Of a stretch of 64,000 bases of DNA, positions 45,602 to 58,173 are shown piece after piece; position 1 is the first letter of the stretch; every line of letters starts with the position of its first letter. The stretch is from Annulohypoxylon bovei var. microspora. Its lineage: Eukaryota > Ascomycota > Sordariomycetes > Xylariales > Hypoxylaceae. The position numbers and the translations under genes are program-made. The notes under the pieces are model-generated. The model made no database searches. It saw nothing but the letters and a program-made list of their open reading frames with translations, and was not told where the DNA came from. Where the stretch lies: contig MU405215.1 of NCBI GenBank assembly GCA_022836615.1, positions 1-64,000 of the forward strand, written 5' to 3'.

Positions 45602-46933
45602 ATGTCGTCCTTCCCCTTCCACATAAAAGAGCATGCCATCCCCTCGCAGCACGTGCGCGAGTACCCGCGCGCGACCTCGCGCTCGCAGGAGGACGTGCTC
45701 TACATAAGCATCAAGCAGTACACGCCGATCGACAACCCCGCGCCCCAGCCGGGCGACGTGACCATAATCGGCGCGCACGCAAACGGGTTCCCGAAGGAGC
45801 TCTACGAGCCTCTGTGGGCGGACCTGCACGCCCTCTCCCTGGCCTCCCAGAAAGATGGCCGGGGGCAAGGCTTCCGCATCCGCAGCATCTGGATCGCCGA
45901 CGTGACGAACCAGGGGTACAGCGGCGAGCTCAACGAGGCGGCGCTCGGCAACGACCCGTCGTGGCACGACCACGCGCGCGACCTGCTGCACATGACGAAC
46001 GTGTTCCGGGCTGAGATGCCTCGCCCGTTAATAGGGATAGGGCACAGCTTCGGCGCAGCCATCCTGACCAAGCTCTCCCTCCTACACCCACGGCTTATCA
46101 CGACCTTGGTTCTATTAGACCCGACCATAACAACATTCTCCTTCCAGCGCAATGGCCCCGGAAAGTCCGCGGCCCGCGCCTCCACCTTCCGGCGGGAGAC
46201 CTGGCCCAGTGAAGCCGCAGCCATCGAGTCCTTCAACAAATCGTCCTTCTACCGGACCTGGGACCCGCGGGTGCTCGCCGCCTGGAGCGCAAACGCAATC
46301 CGGCCAACCCCCACCGCTCTCTTCCCCTCCTCCGACAAAGCCACGCTGCGGACGACCAAGCACCAAGAAGTCTTTACCTTCTTCCGACCCCTATGGCCGT
46401 ACGTGGACAAGCAGACCCGCACCATCGACCGGGTCGGCGCGCCGGACTTCGACCCGGAGATGCAGGACAAGTTAATTACGTCGACCCTGACGCCCGAGAT
46501 CTTCCCATTCTACCGCTCCGAGGGGCCCTCCGTCCTGAAGCACCTGCCTGAGGTGCGGCCCTCCGTGCTATGGGTCTTCGGCGGCGACAGCGAACTCGGC
46601 ACCCCTGAGGCGCGGAAGCAGAAGACCGAGGCCTGCGGGTCGGGAGGCGGCGGGTCCGGCGGAATCGCGGCCGGCCGTGTAGAGTCGGTTGTCATGGAAG
46701 GGAGGGGCCATTTATTCCCGATGGAGATACCCGGCGAGTGCGCACACCACGCCGCGACCTGGATAGGAAAGGAGATGAAGCGGTGGCGTGAGCAGGAGCG
46801 CGAGTACGAAGCGTGGACTAAATTGCCGGTACTGGAGAAGACTACGTTGAGCGAGGAGTTCCTTAATAATGTCGGCCGCCCGCCGGCAAGGAAGGGGAAC
46901 GGATCCTTAGCAGGCGCAGAGTCCAAGTTATAA
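45602..46933 (+). CDS. Peroxisomal alpha/beta hydrolase (AKT2/Lpx1-like)
   Basis: A single exon of 443 residues. The nucleophile elbow GIGHSFG (Ser149) is followed by an alpha/beta hydrolase layout: an acid strand VLLDPTITTF and SVLWVFGGDS, and the catalytic His in EGRGHLFPMEIP. The C terminus is ESKL, a type-1 peroxisome signal, so the enzyme should work in the peroxisome matrix. Relatives are the fungal AKT2-like hydrolases, first named from a plant-pathogen toxin cluster, and the yeast peroxisomal lipase Lpx1; most copies outside such clusters are simply fatty-ester or acyl hydrolases. No cluster partner genes stand next to it here, so a toxin role is not implied. A Gly-rich insertion SGGGGSGG near residue 350 is unusual. 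The coding region is GC-rich. Confidence 0.82.
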   Translation: MSSFPFHIKEHAIPSQHVREYPRATSRSQEDVLYISIKQYTPIDNPAPQPGDVTIIGAHANGFPKELYEPLWADLHALSLASQKDGRGQGFRIRSIWIADVTNQGYSGELNEAALGNDPSWHDHARDLLHMTNVFRAEMPRPLIGIGHSFGAAILTKLSLLHPRLITTLVLLDPTITTFSFQRNGPGKSAARASTFRRETWPSEAAAIESFNKSSFYRTWDPRVLAAWSANAIRPTPTALFPSSDKATLRTTKHQEVFTFFRPLWPYVDKQTRTIDRVGAPDFDPEMQDKLITSTLTPEIFPFYRSEGPSVLKHLPEVRPSVLWVFGGDSELGTPEARKQKTEACGSGGGGSGGIAAGRVESVVMEGRGHLFPMEIPGECAHHAATWIGKEMKRWREQEREYEAWTKLPVLEKTTLSEEFLNNVGRPPARKGNGSLAGAESKL

Positions 46934-47589
46934 GAACTACTACGTGGGATACCTTACGTATGTCATTACCATATACCTAGACCTCAGTCAAGACGTGCAT
47001 ACCTTTAATTTAGCAAGCAATCACTCTCACATTTAACCCTATCCTCTTCTAAGAAAAGGGGTGTTGTATTAAGACTCGCGATGCGTGACAGCAAAGTAGC
47101 AAAACACTACTACGGATGGGAAGATAGAGGGTTTTTAGAAATCAATACTTTGAGACAAATTGGCCAATCTATCTACCCGGTGAAGAAGATATGAAGCCAC
47201 CCGTTTGCGAAGGTAAAAGCAAAGCAAGTACTGTCCTTGCCAGGGCTGTCCAGTCTGATGCTTAAATTCAATCCCGCCTGGAATCATGTTTCATTCCTAC
47301 GCCGAAACAACCTTTCCATGCATCAGACGTTCCCTTTCAACCCTTCCGTATCTCGTGCCTTGTTCCGACCTCCATCTTCATTGTCGAGGTTCATGACGGG
47401 CGTCAGAAGGGAATTATGGCAGGTGTGCCAAGAAAAGAAAAAAACAGGCGCACCGCACACGGTGCGCCGGGGCGAGCGACGAAGAGGAAAAAATCAATGT
47501 CTCATTTTCCTTCATCAATGCTGTCAATGTATCACAATATTGATGTGTGATATTCGGACTTTGTTGTTCATTAAACCTCGTGCTAGAGA
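46934..47589. other. Intergenic region between convergent genes
   Basis: Short frames only. Presumed 3' ends of the hydrolase and UFD4 transcripts. A caccgcacacggtgcgcc stretch near 47450 is palindromic. Confidence 0.45.
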
Positions 47590-50500
47590 TTAAGAGAGAT
47601 GGAAGGCACCTTGACCTTCCCTGATAGCGGTGAAGAGCTGTCGCCTCATGCTATCGATAGTGGTGTAGTCGGGCAACTTTAAGTAGTTGACACAAGTCAT
47701 GACGCTTGGAAGATAGTCGTCGGACGTGTAAGGTGGTTCACTGGGTTTACACACCACAGTGAACATGGGAGTCAAGCTCTTGAAACCTGGGAGGGAGGTT
47801 AAAACTAGGTGTTAAAGGGAGAAAATACTGCAATGCTTACCTCCAATGGGGAGTTTTGGACTACCAGTAGTGAATTGCAAAAAGTCACGGCGTTGCGCAG
47901 CGGTGAGTTCGCTCATCGTCTGCAGAAGGTTCCTGACGGTTCTGCTATCCATATTGAAACCGTGATCGGCCTTGATGGAATCCATAAGAGCTGAAATAAA
48001 TAGGTTAGCTTCATGACTGCTAGGTTGAATCCCGAAAAAAGAACTTACTCTCAAGGGACCAGTCCTCGTCGACGCGTCCGAATAGTGCCACCAATTCATC
48101 GGGTGTGAAGGCACTGAGGGCAGAGTATGGGAATACTTGCGAGAAACCACTGCGGAAGGCTTCTACTTGACGCCTAACACCATGGGATAAAGTCATATCG
48201 ATGACCTGCTCTAGATAGGACTCGACGTTGTAAATAGTGACGGGGATATGAGAGCCACCGGATATGAGCTCAATGTCGGGGTATCCGGGTAATGTGAAAT
48301 CTAATGCTAGATCCTCTAGTGTTCCGTTGTCGATGATGATCCTCTCAGTATCTGCGACTTTCTGCGCAGGGGTACGACGATGATCTTCATCGATAGCCTT
48401 CTTTGCAATAGCAAACTTCTTAATGTGCTTCAGGGAACGGGCCAACCCAGGATCTACTATCTTCACGGCGCCCAGTGACGGCTTCACGCCAGGAGAACCC
48501 TCGCCGATACGGAAAAAGATGGGGTTAAAGTTAAGGTCAATAATTCGCGAGTCGATCATAGATCGGGCGACAAACTTTCCAAGCATCTTGAACAGCTGGA
48601 GGATGACATTGGTGGTCGAGTCATCATCACTCAACGGCCGAGGGAATAGGCCGGTAGATCCGGAGATAAACTCTCCCGAGTCGTTAGAATCCATATCGCG
48701 CCAAAGCCTAAGCTTCTTCTTTGAGAATTCCTTTGAAACCGTCGAGTAGAATTCGAGAGTAGGTCCAAGACCCGTTCCGACCTCTTCGAAGTATTCGACT
48801 TCAAGGATGCTCTGCGAGCTACCATAGAGTTCCATTACCTTCAAGGCGGACTCTAAGATCTTCGACCGCGAGATTCGGACCTTTTGACGTTGAAGTCGAC
48901 CAAGGAATAAGTTCTCGTCTCGCCGATCGCGACGCGATGTCTCCTCCTGTTGGGCGTTCTGCCACCGGCTCATAGATCGGGCATAGCCGAACGAGGTTGA
49001 CTGAAGGAATAAGTGACGAGTCTCAAAGGGAAAGAGGAAAGGATATAGCCGAGCTAAATCCTCGCTCCATCCCGGTAGACAATTGCTTGCCACGATGAGG
49101 GGCTCTTCTAGCTGCCTGTTGAGCTTGGCAGTCAACTTGGTGTTGACAAATTGCGATAAGGGTTCCACATTCAACTTCAATGTGTTCTTATTTTCTACTA
49201 AGATATCATCAATGTTTGCGTTCAAGTCATGTAGAATGTTTAATAAACGGAGAATAGACGCAGTTGTTGGGTTATTCGCGAGCGAAGCCGGCACGCCATT
49301 CACATCGGGTAAGCCATCGAAGGAAGATCCGAACCCGATAGGTTCAGCCGGAGGTGGCCCTGGAACGCGGCGGAACTTGATAACATGCATAGTAGACCAG
49401 ACGCTGCGACCCAGATGATCCTCGACAGGATTAGCAATGCTATGGACTGCCCGATAGATAGTTGTCTCGTTCGGAATCACTCGGTCATCCAGACTGAACT
49501 CGATGTGCCAGTCTTGGGGCACAGCCTGAATAGCAGCCGCGTAAGAAAGTGGTCGAGATGCTGAAGGAGTTGGGGTTGGTGTAGTCTGCTGCGACGCCGA
49601 TGGCTGAGGCGGCGCACTACGACTTGGAAGGTTTGCAGAGCTACTCTGAGCCGGGGTAGGAACCCGAGTCCCATCCTCTTTTCTGGCCGTAATCTTTCCA
49701 CCAGCAGCCTCCACCAAGTTAACCGCAGATGGGTCTGGAGCGGGCGCATCTTCCATATCCTCGTCTAGTTCACCTACTATAGCGTCGAGAGCACTGCTAT
49801 CAGCAGCTTCCGCCTCATCGTCGTCATCAGTTATCGGCTTTTCATCGGCGCATTCCAACGCATTTTGCAAATCCTCGTCATCCTCGGGCGGCGGTGGAGG
49901 GGGCGGGGGAGCTTGTGATTCACTCGATTGTGCTGGCTGACGTCGAGTCGATCTACGAAGAATAGCCTTCTCTCGGCCAGAACTTGGTGTCGAGGTTGTT
50001 GTAGATGGTGTCTCGGGCTGTCCCGGCTGTTTCGACTTGGATCTCCGTGCCGGACGAGAACCGGAAGCCTGCGTCGGGATTGGAGGCGGGTTGCCTGGGT
50101 ATCCCGATCCTAGTCGTTCGGCAAGGCGCTCAGCCGATGGTAGCCCTGCTGAGCTAGCCATCGCAGCTAGTGCTCGAGATAAACCATCACGAGGCCTCGG
50201 GCCGCGAGGCCGTTCGTGGAGGCTAATTCGTGGTCGTAGCCAGTCATCCAGAGCTTTGAAAGTAGCAATGGCATGGATGTGGACATTGATACTTCGGAAA
50301 GAGCGGGGAATGTCAGAATCATCGTCAGCGACTAACCTAAGTCGAATCTGCTTGGCCAACATCGACGCTGCGCTGCTGCGATTACCATCAAATGTACTGT
50401 GGTGGACGGTGATAACCTCAAAATGCTCTGACCGACTAAGGAGATCTTGAAGTTTATGGATGAGAACACTGAAAGGCGTCGTGGGAGAATCTGCAGTTGC

Positions 50501-53500
50501 GGTCTTCGGCCTTGAGCTAATATAACGACCCATAAACACCTCAAGGAACGAGGCTCTGGCAGAATTGGCCAGCGTCTCATCAGGATTGCTAAATACCTCC
50601 TCCAGGATACGCACCAGACCCGACGCGAGCAATTCAGCGCTCGTCACACTGTCAAGTACGTCCGCATCGAAGTAAGATGCCAGCTTTTCGAAAAGGGCGG
50701 TCCCAGTCGCGGGAGACAGGTCCCTAGCGGTCCTCTGAAGGTAGAACTCGTCAAGCCCAGTAGCTAGCATCTCAAGATGTTCAAGGATTTTCTTGGCCTT
50801 CTTCCTCATAGTCTTGCTATGCTTCTCCGTCTCATGCGTCTCCAAGAATTTCTTTGCCGTCTCCGCGATGCGTGACTTCATAGATGGAATATCACCAACG
50901 AAAGGACGCGGCGGTCCGTCGACAGACATAGTAGATCCATCAGAACTAGCGGGAGAGCCGGACATATCGTCGTCATGGTGATCATTTTCTTGGTCATCCT
51001 CATCATTCTCGTCCTCATCTTCATCCTCCTCCTCATGGTCCTCGTCATCCTCGTCATCGGAGCCATTGTGTATGGAGACTCGGTCACCTTCGTCTCCAGA
51101 TACCATGCTATGGTCTCGAGACGTCTCGACTGCCTTGGTCTCGGGCTCTTGATAGTCAGATGCCAGCTTCATTATCTCTATGATGACGCCCTCGCGATAA
51201 ATCTGGTAGCGGTAGATATCATCTAGGCGATTTAGAAGAAGTTCCGTGATCTGTACGGCAGACATGACGAGCGAGGGATGATCCTGCTGGGACAGTATAG
51301 CGGCCAGGAAGGAAGCGTAAGGAACTGCCTTTAGAGCGTCGACGAGGATGTCCTTGTCCAAATTCGACAGCATCTTCAGCTGAGCAGTAAGCACCTTCTG
51401 TCGCACACTCAGATTCACAGTGCTAGAAAATGCGTCCGTCAAGGTAGGAAAGAGGATCAGCGCGAATCTTCTGACTTGATCCTTGCATTCGTCGAGCAGC
51501 TCCAACCTCTTTTCGTTGGCTGTCTTTCTATGGGATCCGAGAGTTGTTGCAAAAAGACGCTCGGAGTTATCGAGATTCGCAGGAATCAGGGATGCCGAAC
51601 CATCGTTGAATTTTAGACCCGGGAGCAATTCGCAGACGACATTGAGTGTCTCGATTATCTGCTCACGTGGCCGGTGGATCAATGCTTGCATTATCACTAC
51701 ACTATCTAGCCTCGAAGCGACATCTTCCGTCTCACTAGGAGGAGAGACGCCTGTAAGGATCTGATAGAGTGTCTCGACCACATTCAACTTGAAGAGTTCG
51801 GCAGATAAGGATGGGCTGGCACGAGCAGTGATGGCCAAGACTCGGAGGAACTGTGTATGGATATTGGCGCTAATGAGGTTCGTGGTGCCTGGAACTAGAA
51901 GTCGCAATATGACCTTGAGCAAGTCCACGCTGACAAGCTGTTCAAGTTTCGAGGACTGGTACTTAAAACTCTCGATTATACGAGTGACGCAGAGCGAGGC
52001 TTGCTCCACAACCCGTTGATCGCTGCTGTTTAACACATTAAGGAGAATTGGCATAACTCCTATAATGACGGCGAACGAATCTTCAGGGATGTTGCGGCAA
52101 CAGTTGGCGGCAGTAGTAACGGCAGTGCGCTGTGTGCCTGTAGGGAAGAAGTCTAGATAAGTTAGACAAGCCGTCAAACCGCCTTCCCTAACAATACTCG
52201 TAGGATACTCCACGGAGATCTTCTCCAATGTGCTCAGGGCTTGTTCCGCGAGATCAATGTAATGAATCTCTAAGAGCTTCTGGCATAATATAGGGACAGC
52301 ACCGCCATACACCACATTGGCAGCGCTTGCTGGAAGAGCTTCCATCAGGTTAGCAAGACATCGGCAAGCGAGGAGCATAATCTCGGAATTTTCCTCGCCC
52401 GTGATCTCATTAGGCTGCATCAATGTCACCAACTCCTTCACGAAAGCATCGGGAGAGAAATGCCCCGACAGATTATCCTCGTTGGAGACGAGGAGAATCT
52501 CGGCTAGTTCTTGTAGGGCCACCAGCTGCAAGGTTGGGTCCTCCTTCTGCCTAAGGTTGTGAAGAATATCCCGTAGCCTGGAGGAGATACCGGACATCAT
52601 GCCAGTCAGTGCTCTCAGTGTACTAGAAAGCCCCGACCCGGGAGGACCACCGAATCCGCCAAATGGATCGTCGTCGTAATGACGGTGAGGCTCTTCATCA
52701 TCGTCGTCATTCTCATCGCTGTTATCGTCATCGGGGTCATGCGCAGGAGGAGGCGGGGGCGGAGGCGGAGGTTCTGTCTCATCCTCATGCTCCTTGGTTC
52801 CTGTCATAGTCGTGTCCGGATCAGGGGGAGGCGGGGGATGGTTGCTAGATGTTCGCTTCGATCGCCGTGTAGAGCTAGAAGCGGCTGTGGTAGATTGATC
52901 TAATTGGAAAAAGTAAGTACCAAAAAAAAAAAAAAAAGTTCTTCAACCTAATAGTAAAGATTATCCATACCTTGAGCTACCGGAACGCTCTTCTTGTTTC
53001 GGCTTGACTTGCGGCTCGACGAGGCTGAGGGTGCATTTGTAGAGTCCTGCATTCTGGCGGGTGGGGGTGGGTCAGAACTATCAGAGACAAACATTAATTA
53101 GCATTTAACATTTATTTACAAGGTGATTGTGCGTTTTTCGGGGAGAAAAGGAGAGGGAGAAAAAAACCATACCCAGTAGGACTAGACATAGAAGCAGTAT
53201 TCTTTCCTTTCCGCTTCCGTGAGGTAGATGCGGCAGAGGTGGCGGGGGTAGTTTCGGGTGTCGGCTCGGAAACCTTCTGCCTCTTGGGTCTACGTGTAGA
53301 GGAAAGTGGTTCGGTATGTAATTGTTGCTTGGGTGAGTTGTTTTCTGTGGGGGACGGCTTTCTCTTTCGCGATGACGTCGGTTTCGAGTTCTGTGGGGAT
53401 TGGTTTACGTTCACCTCGGCAACAGTGTTGGCGTTGGCTCTGGCAGATTGGCTGCCAGAAGTTTGACCAGCAGATGGATCTGCTGACGATGCTCCTTGGC

Positions 53501-53543
53501 TCGCTGCGTTGCGCGCAGAGGAGCGTGTGACTCTGGAAGACAT
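47590..53543 (-). CDS. UFD4: HECT E3 ubiquitin ligase, UFD4/TRIP12 type
   Basis: Ligase of the ubiquitin-fusion-degradation pathway. Five minus-strand exons, 53173-53543, 52971-53077, 48049-52899, 47841-47990 and 47590-47786, give 1891 residues with all phases consistent. The N-terminal 150 residues are disordered and basic/Ser-rich (MSSRVTRSSARNAASQ, STRRPKRQK), followed by acidic and proline runs. Armadillo-like repeats (LSSTLRALTGMMSGISSRLRDILHN to GLTACLTYLDFFP) cover about 220-560. A long acidic insert (DDEDDEDHEEEDEDEDEND) lies near 750-790. The HECT domain has RSKILESALKVMELYGSSQSILEVEYFEEVGTG, LLQTMSELTAAQRRDFLQFTTG, and the active cysteine near residue 1858 in PSVMTCVNYLKLPDY. The C terminus ends GAFHLS. 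The second intron, on its own strand, contains a 16-base T run before the acceptor. Confidence 0.92.
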
Positions 53544-55811
53544 GAGTACTTGATATTAGGATCGTATGCGAAACAAGTGACGGGACTCGAGAAAAAAGGG
53601 TAGAGGGAGCAAGAAGCAAGAAGCAAGAAGGATGATTATGGTGAGATGAGGTAAGTGAGAGTGATTTTGATAAGCCTCGCATTAGAAAGCTTAGACAGTG
53701 GGACAGGAATTAGGTTTAAATCCCTTGAAGCAATAGTAGATGACAACGAATCCACCTAGACATTGCCTGAGGCTGCTGCAACTACCACTACTACTGGGAC
53801 AGCAAGTAGTGTAGCCAACAGGTATGTCCAGCGCTACCTGCGTAAGGCGGCAACAAAGAAGGTGCGGATATGAATCGAGGCATCAAAAATGCTCAAGGTC
53901 CAAAGCTCGTACCCCTCTCATCCGAATATTTGGTGGCCAACCACAAGGCACTGGCCGAAAGGTGTACTGTATTGGAGGGCTGATTGATCACGATGAGGCC
54001 TTGACTCTTATAGTGAGAGGAATGATGTAGCGGGTAGCGGGTAGTAGATGAGTGGATTGTAGAACCGAAGGAGTTCAGGATGATGTAGAGGTCGAAGATG
54101 AAGGCTAGAATATTGAAGATTGATATGGGGTTAAAAAAAATAAAGTGGTACCTCCTTGGGATGCAAATGTACCCAGGTATAGTGTACGTAGATGGATGTG
54201 TGTGGATGATTCTAAGCTGGAAGGTACGGGAAGTGTGTTTGATTGAGAGTTTGAATATGTATCGTACCTGGGTGATAATGATAAGTTCGAGTGCGCCGGT
54301 GAAGTAGGAGCGACCGATCGCAAGTTCAGGTTCGGGTTCAGGTCTGGTGTGGAAGGAAGTCGCGCTGCTTGAGGACCGTTGTCGACTGCCGATCTAGAGC
54401 GCGGGTTCGCAGCAGAGGGTGTTCGGTCTGCCATGAGTTACGCCATGAGGCACGGCGGCAGGTAGGTTTCTGATGACTTCGAATATTTCGGGTCACTCGC
54501 TTGATTCGTTATATTCTATGTGGTTTTGGGGGGGTTTCGACTCTTCTTGTGAATGATACTTGTCCCACAGAATCGGACAAGAGAGTGGAAGTGGGATAGA
54601 AAGTATGTCGTCAGAATCGATTGACGACGATTCAATACGTATTCGGCTTTGTGGATATGAATTCCGATGATGATATTGATCTATCACGAATCAGAATAAT
54701 GGAACGATAAGACTAAGACAGATATGTTGTCGCTGTCGCTGTCGTCGTCTTCCTCGTCGAAGCTTTAAGACGTAGTTGGACGTTTTATCGGAGGAGGTTC
54801 ATTCGAGAGGTGCGTCGGCGGGCGGCTTGGACAGTTGGGCTATGTACAAAAGTAAAGGTGGGTTACGAGTGGGTTGTGTGGTGTGTGCGTTGTGCCAGAC
54901 TTTACCTAGACCCGGCCGCCAACCGTGCTTCTACATTCCTTGTAGTAGTTCGTGCGGGTAGGGAGTGTAATGTGCTTTATTAATGGTGTAACGGGTGTGT
55001 TTTTAAAAGAAAGAGTTGGGACTTTCTCACCTACGAATAAAATAAAAGTATCTAAGCTAAACCGTAAGCGTGAGTATAATATTTATTGGCGTATTTCACT
55101 GTAGATTTATACTGTATGATGTGCTAGTTGCTGAAAGGGGTGTCATTATGAACGCTTAACTTTTATTGGGAATTCCCGCTAGACAAGCGATAACAGCAGC
55201 TAGCCGTTATCAATTATCATAAATCAACTCTTGAGGCTCTCGCTCTTCCAAGGTTCATAATTACTTGCTTTTTAATGCTTGCACTAATACAGGCCAGTAC
55301 AGGCCTAGGTAGGTACATACATGTACCTCCTAAAACAACATCGGATACAAATTATGACATCACTTTTCCATAAAGACAAACCTACTCCTATTCATTCAAT
55401 ATCGACAATATGAACTTCGACACAAGCGCCGTACGAGCAGATATACATCCTACAAGATATCAAGGGAGCTCCTATACAATTTTTACCTAACTTGATAGGA
55501 TGAGAGCTCCTGTAAAATTTTGTCAATTTCTCCATTTCTTTTGTTCGACGTGGCTGACAAGTGTTGGTTATCTTGGAGTATCTACCAATCATAACGTTTG
55601 AAGACATTTTAATTCTTTGTCGCGTAACAAAGACAAGATATGGGCTTCGAATACTGATAACGCACCTATCCAATCCACTAAAATCATGTATCGAAGATTA
55701 GATAGCTTCACGATATTGATGACATCTGAATACCTAATCCAAATACTACCAAATACTAGAGATGGATGCCATAATAACGAAAGCCCCCTCTAACTTGCTA
55801 TATAAATATAT
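53544..55811. other. Region between UFD4 and the BCKDH gene with an unusual start-less frame
   Basis: Holds overlapping long frames on the minus strand at 53893-54434 (see separate entries), a cgctgtcgctgtcgtcgtc microsatellite near 54730, and otherwise no recognisable gene. Confidence 0.45.
53893..54393 (-). other. 166-codon open frame without a start codon, hydrophobic segments
   Basis: From 54393 to a TGA at 53893-53895 one minus-strand frame stays open for 166 codons but contains no ATG near its start. It begins right after a possible acceptor (ctctag) and reads RPEPEPELAIGRSYFTGALELIIITQ, later ISIFNILAFIFDLYIILNSFG, two membrane-helix-like stretches, then QGLIVINQPSNTVHLSASALW. A different frame on the same strand, from the ATG at 54434 (MADRTPSAANPRSRS), overlaps it for about 100 codons. 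Either an upstream exon is missing, a frameshift separates ATG and hydrophobic part, or this is chance (probability of such a frame about 4 in 10,000 per start point). Confidence 0.3.
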
Positions 55812-57244
55812 CTATGATTTCAAACTGGTGATGCCCTCTTCGTACTCTCCCAAGTCATACTCGTTAGGGTATTTCTCCAAGTGCTGTTTCAACTGTTCCA
55901 TCTGGGCCTTTAAATCAGGGGTCATCTCCTCATACACATCCTCAAACATAGTCCGAATAGCCGGTTTCTTCTCTCGCTCTGCCTCCGAGAACGCTTTTAG
56001 TACATCCCGTCTAATGCTTTCCCGGGCATCTTTCTCGTTAGACTCGTCCCAAAATCCCTTCGCTTCCATGTATTTCCGTAGTCTCGCGATAGGGTTGTCT
56101 CGACGTTTCCAGTCTTCGACCTCTACTCTTGCTCTGTATGCAAAGGAGTCGTCGGATGTGCTGTGGTGACTGACACGATAGCTCATTGCTTCTATCAGGA
56201 CCGGCTTGCCTCCGTCTTCAAGGGCCATCTCTCTTGCTTTCTTGGTAGCTTCCCTAACTGCCCAGATATCATTTCCGTCTACTCGTACTGTGTCAATACC
56301 ATATCCAATTCCTCGGCTAGCAATGCCATCACCTCGGTATTGTTCCAGAGTCGGTGTTGAGATTGAATAACCATTATTTCGGCATATGAAAATGACTGGA
56401 CAAGACCGCGTGGCAGCAATGTTCAATGCGGCATGAAAATCGCCTTCGCTTGCAGCACCTTCACCGAAGTATACGGCTACCACACGAGGAGGTATAGATG
56501 GATCATTGATATGCTGCATTTTAAGAGCATACGCCGCGCCGGATGCGTGTGGTATTTGCGTTGCCAGGGTTGACGAAATTGTATGCTATATAAGAGGGTT
56601 AGCAATTGACCTGATAATATGTACCTAGATAGATTCGAACATACAATGTTTAGCTCTTTGCTGCCGTAGTGCACAGGCATATTTCTGCCTTTCCCGATAT
56701 CGCTCTTGTTCGCAAATAGCTGGTTCATAAAGTCCTTCAAGGTGAACCCGCGGTGTGCAAAGATGCCCTGCTCGCGATATTGACAGAATACTACATCTTC
56801 GTTATCTAAGGCCGAGGCAGATCCAACGCTAATAGCTTCTTCACCAGCCGATACAATGTAGAAACTTATACGGCCTTGCCTCTGCGCGTCGAACATTATA
56901 GGGTCCATTATTGAGACGGTTAACATGGTCTTGTATAACTTGATAACCCCCTCGTCACTAAGATCCGGCTTAAACGAACGGTCAACAATGCTGCCATCTT
57001 GATCAACCACTCGATACGTCGACAGGGCAGGATAATCGGATGGTAATACGAATTTGAGATCGCTCATGAAGGCACTCGTTACAGCACCTGGGAAGGATAC
57101 ATGGCTCGAGCCAAGTCGTTGTGATATGCTACTAGATGACCGAATAGTAGAGTGTTGGAAGCTAGGGAAGCGGGAACAAGGACCGCGGGGTGAAGAGCTC
57201 ACGGTCCTTCTTAATGATGCTCTCGGGAGTATCCGTGCCCTCAT
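55812..57244 (-). CDS. Branched-chain 2-oxoacid dehydrogenase E1 component, alpha subunit, mitochondrial
   Basis: Decarboxylates the 2-oxoacids of Val, Leu and Ile with thiamine diphosphate. Two exons on the minus strand, 56645-57244 and 55812-56585, phase 0, give 457 residues. The presequence MRARILPRASLRRTVSSSPRG is typical for mitochondria. The TPP-site motif reads GEGAASEGDFHAALNIAATRSCPVIFICRNN (the GDGx24-27NN class with Glu in place of the first Asp, as usual in this branch). The phosphorylation loop reads YRVSHHSTSDDSFAYR, where many relatives have RIGHHSTSDDS, so one Gly is Ser here. The substrate-binding ISFYIVSAGEEAISVGSA and YREQGI are kept. The family is absent from budding yeast and usual in filamentous ascomycetes. 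No partner genes (E1-beta, E2) are in the window. Confidence 0.94.
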
Positions 57245-58173
57245 TTTCTCTAGATCATAGTGTTTTCTGAACAAGTAGGTAATTCAAATTGCAATTGGAC
57301 CTTGGTAGGAAGAATTGACTCGACAATTGTTGATCTGACAGAGCCAAGTGATAGACGGGATTCCGAGGCTAACGACGTCACTTAAGCCGGCATAAAGCGA
57401 AAGCCGACCCAGGCCGAGAAGGATCCCGGCTTTCAACTTAGTATTAAACCTCAATATTTAGGTTAAAGAGTAGAAATTAAATTTTATATTACCATTTCAT
57501 AGTATTAAGATTCAATATAATGTTCTATTTATATAATAGTTTATGAAATGTGTAGAGTTCTTATGATATGAACATACATGGTATATTTTCAATCTATTAC
57601 TCAGATACTTACATGGCATGACCTTCCTAACATCAGTATTGTTTTCAAGATGATTTCTTATACCTGACTGTAGTCTGTAAAATCGTCTTCTACAATTATT
57701 AAGTAGCCTTTGAAGATGAGATGCTCGTGAAGTGACCGATAAATTCAAATAAGAAATAGCAGGCATGCAAGCAGACTATGCGTAATATAGGTGTCGGACC
57801 CGCCTACTTTTGTGCACATAGGAGGACACTGAGAGACTGGGCTCGCTCTAGAAACAACAAATCCTAAATCGACATCCATACCGTCGACTTCGAATTTGCA
57901 TACCACTGTAGCAACACAGCTCCGCATATCCGATACACTTAGGTAACTTAAGATGCACACCCTTAAGATAAAAAATCTTCTCGATTCTACCATCCACCAA
58001 TCCATTTCCTATCGCATACCTCAACATCATAAACCTCTTCGTTCATCCTACCCTTAAATCCACTCTGCAGCTCGGACAGGGTAAAATACCACAACATTTG
58101 ACTCCACAATCAAGTCGTTTGACCCTCTCGTCCATGCAACAAGAGAAAAACTTATTGAATAATATCCTCCAAA
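57245..58173. other. Divergent intergenic region, AT-rich core
   Basis: AT-rich from about 57440 to 57560. No supported gene. Presumed promoters of the BCKDH gene and the polyglutamine membrane protein. Confidence 0.45.

Noticed and set aside
45602..46933. Member of a toxin biosynthesis cluster
   Set aside because: Only the hydrolase family name points there; no polyketide synthase, transporter or other cluster gene is nearby.
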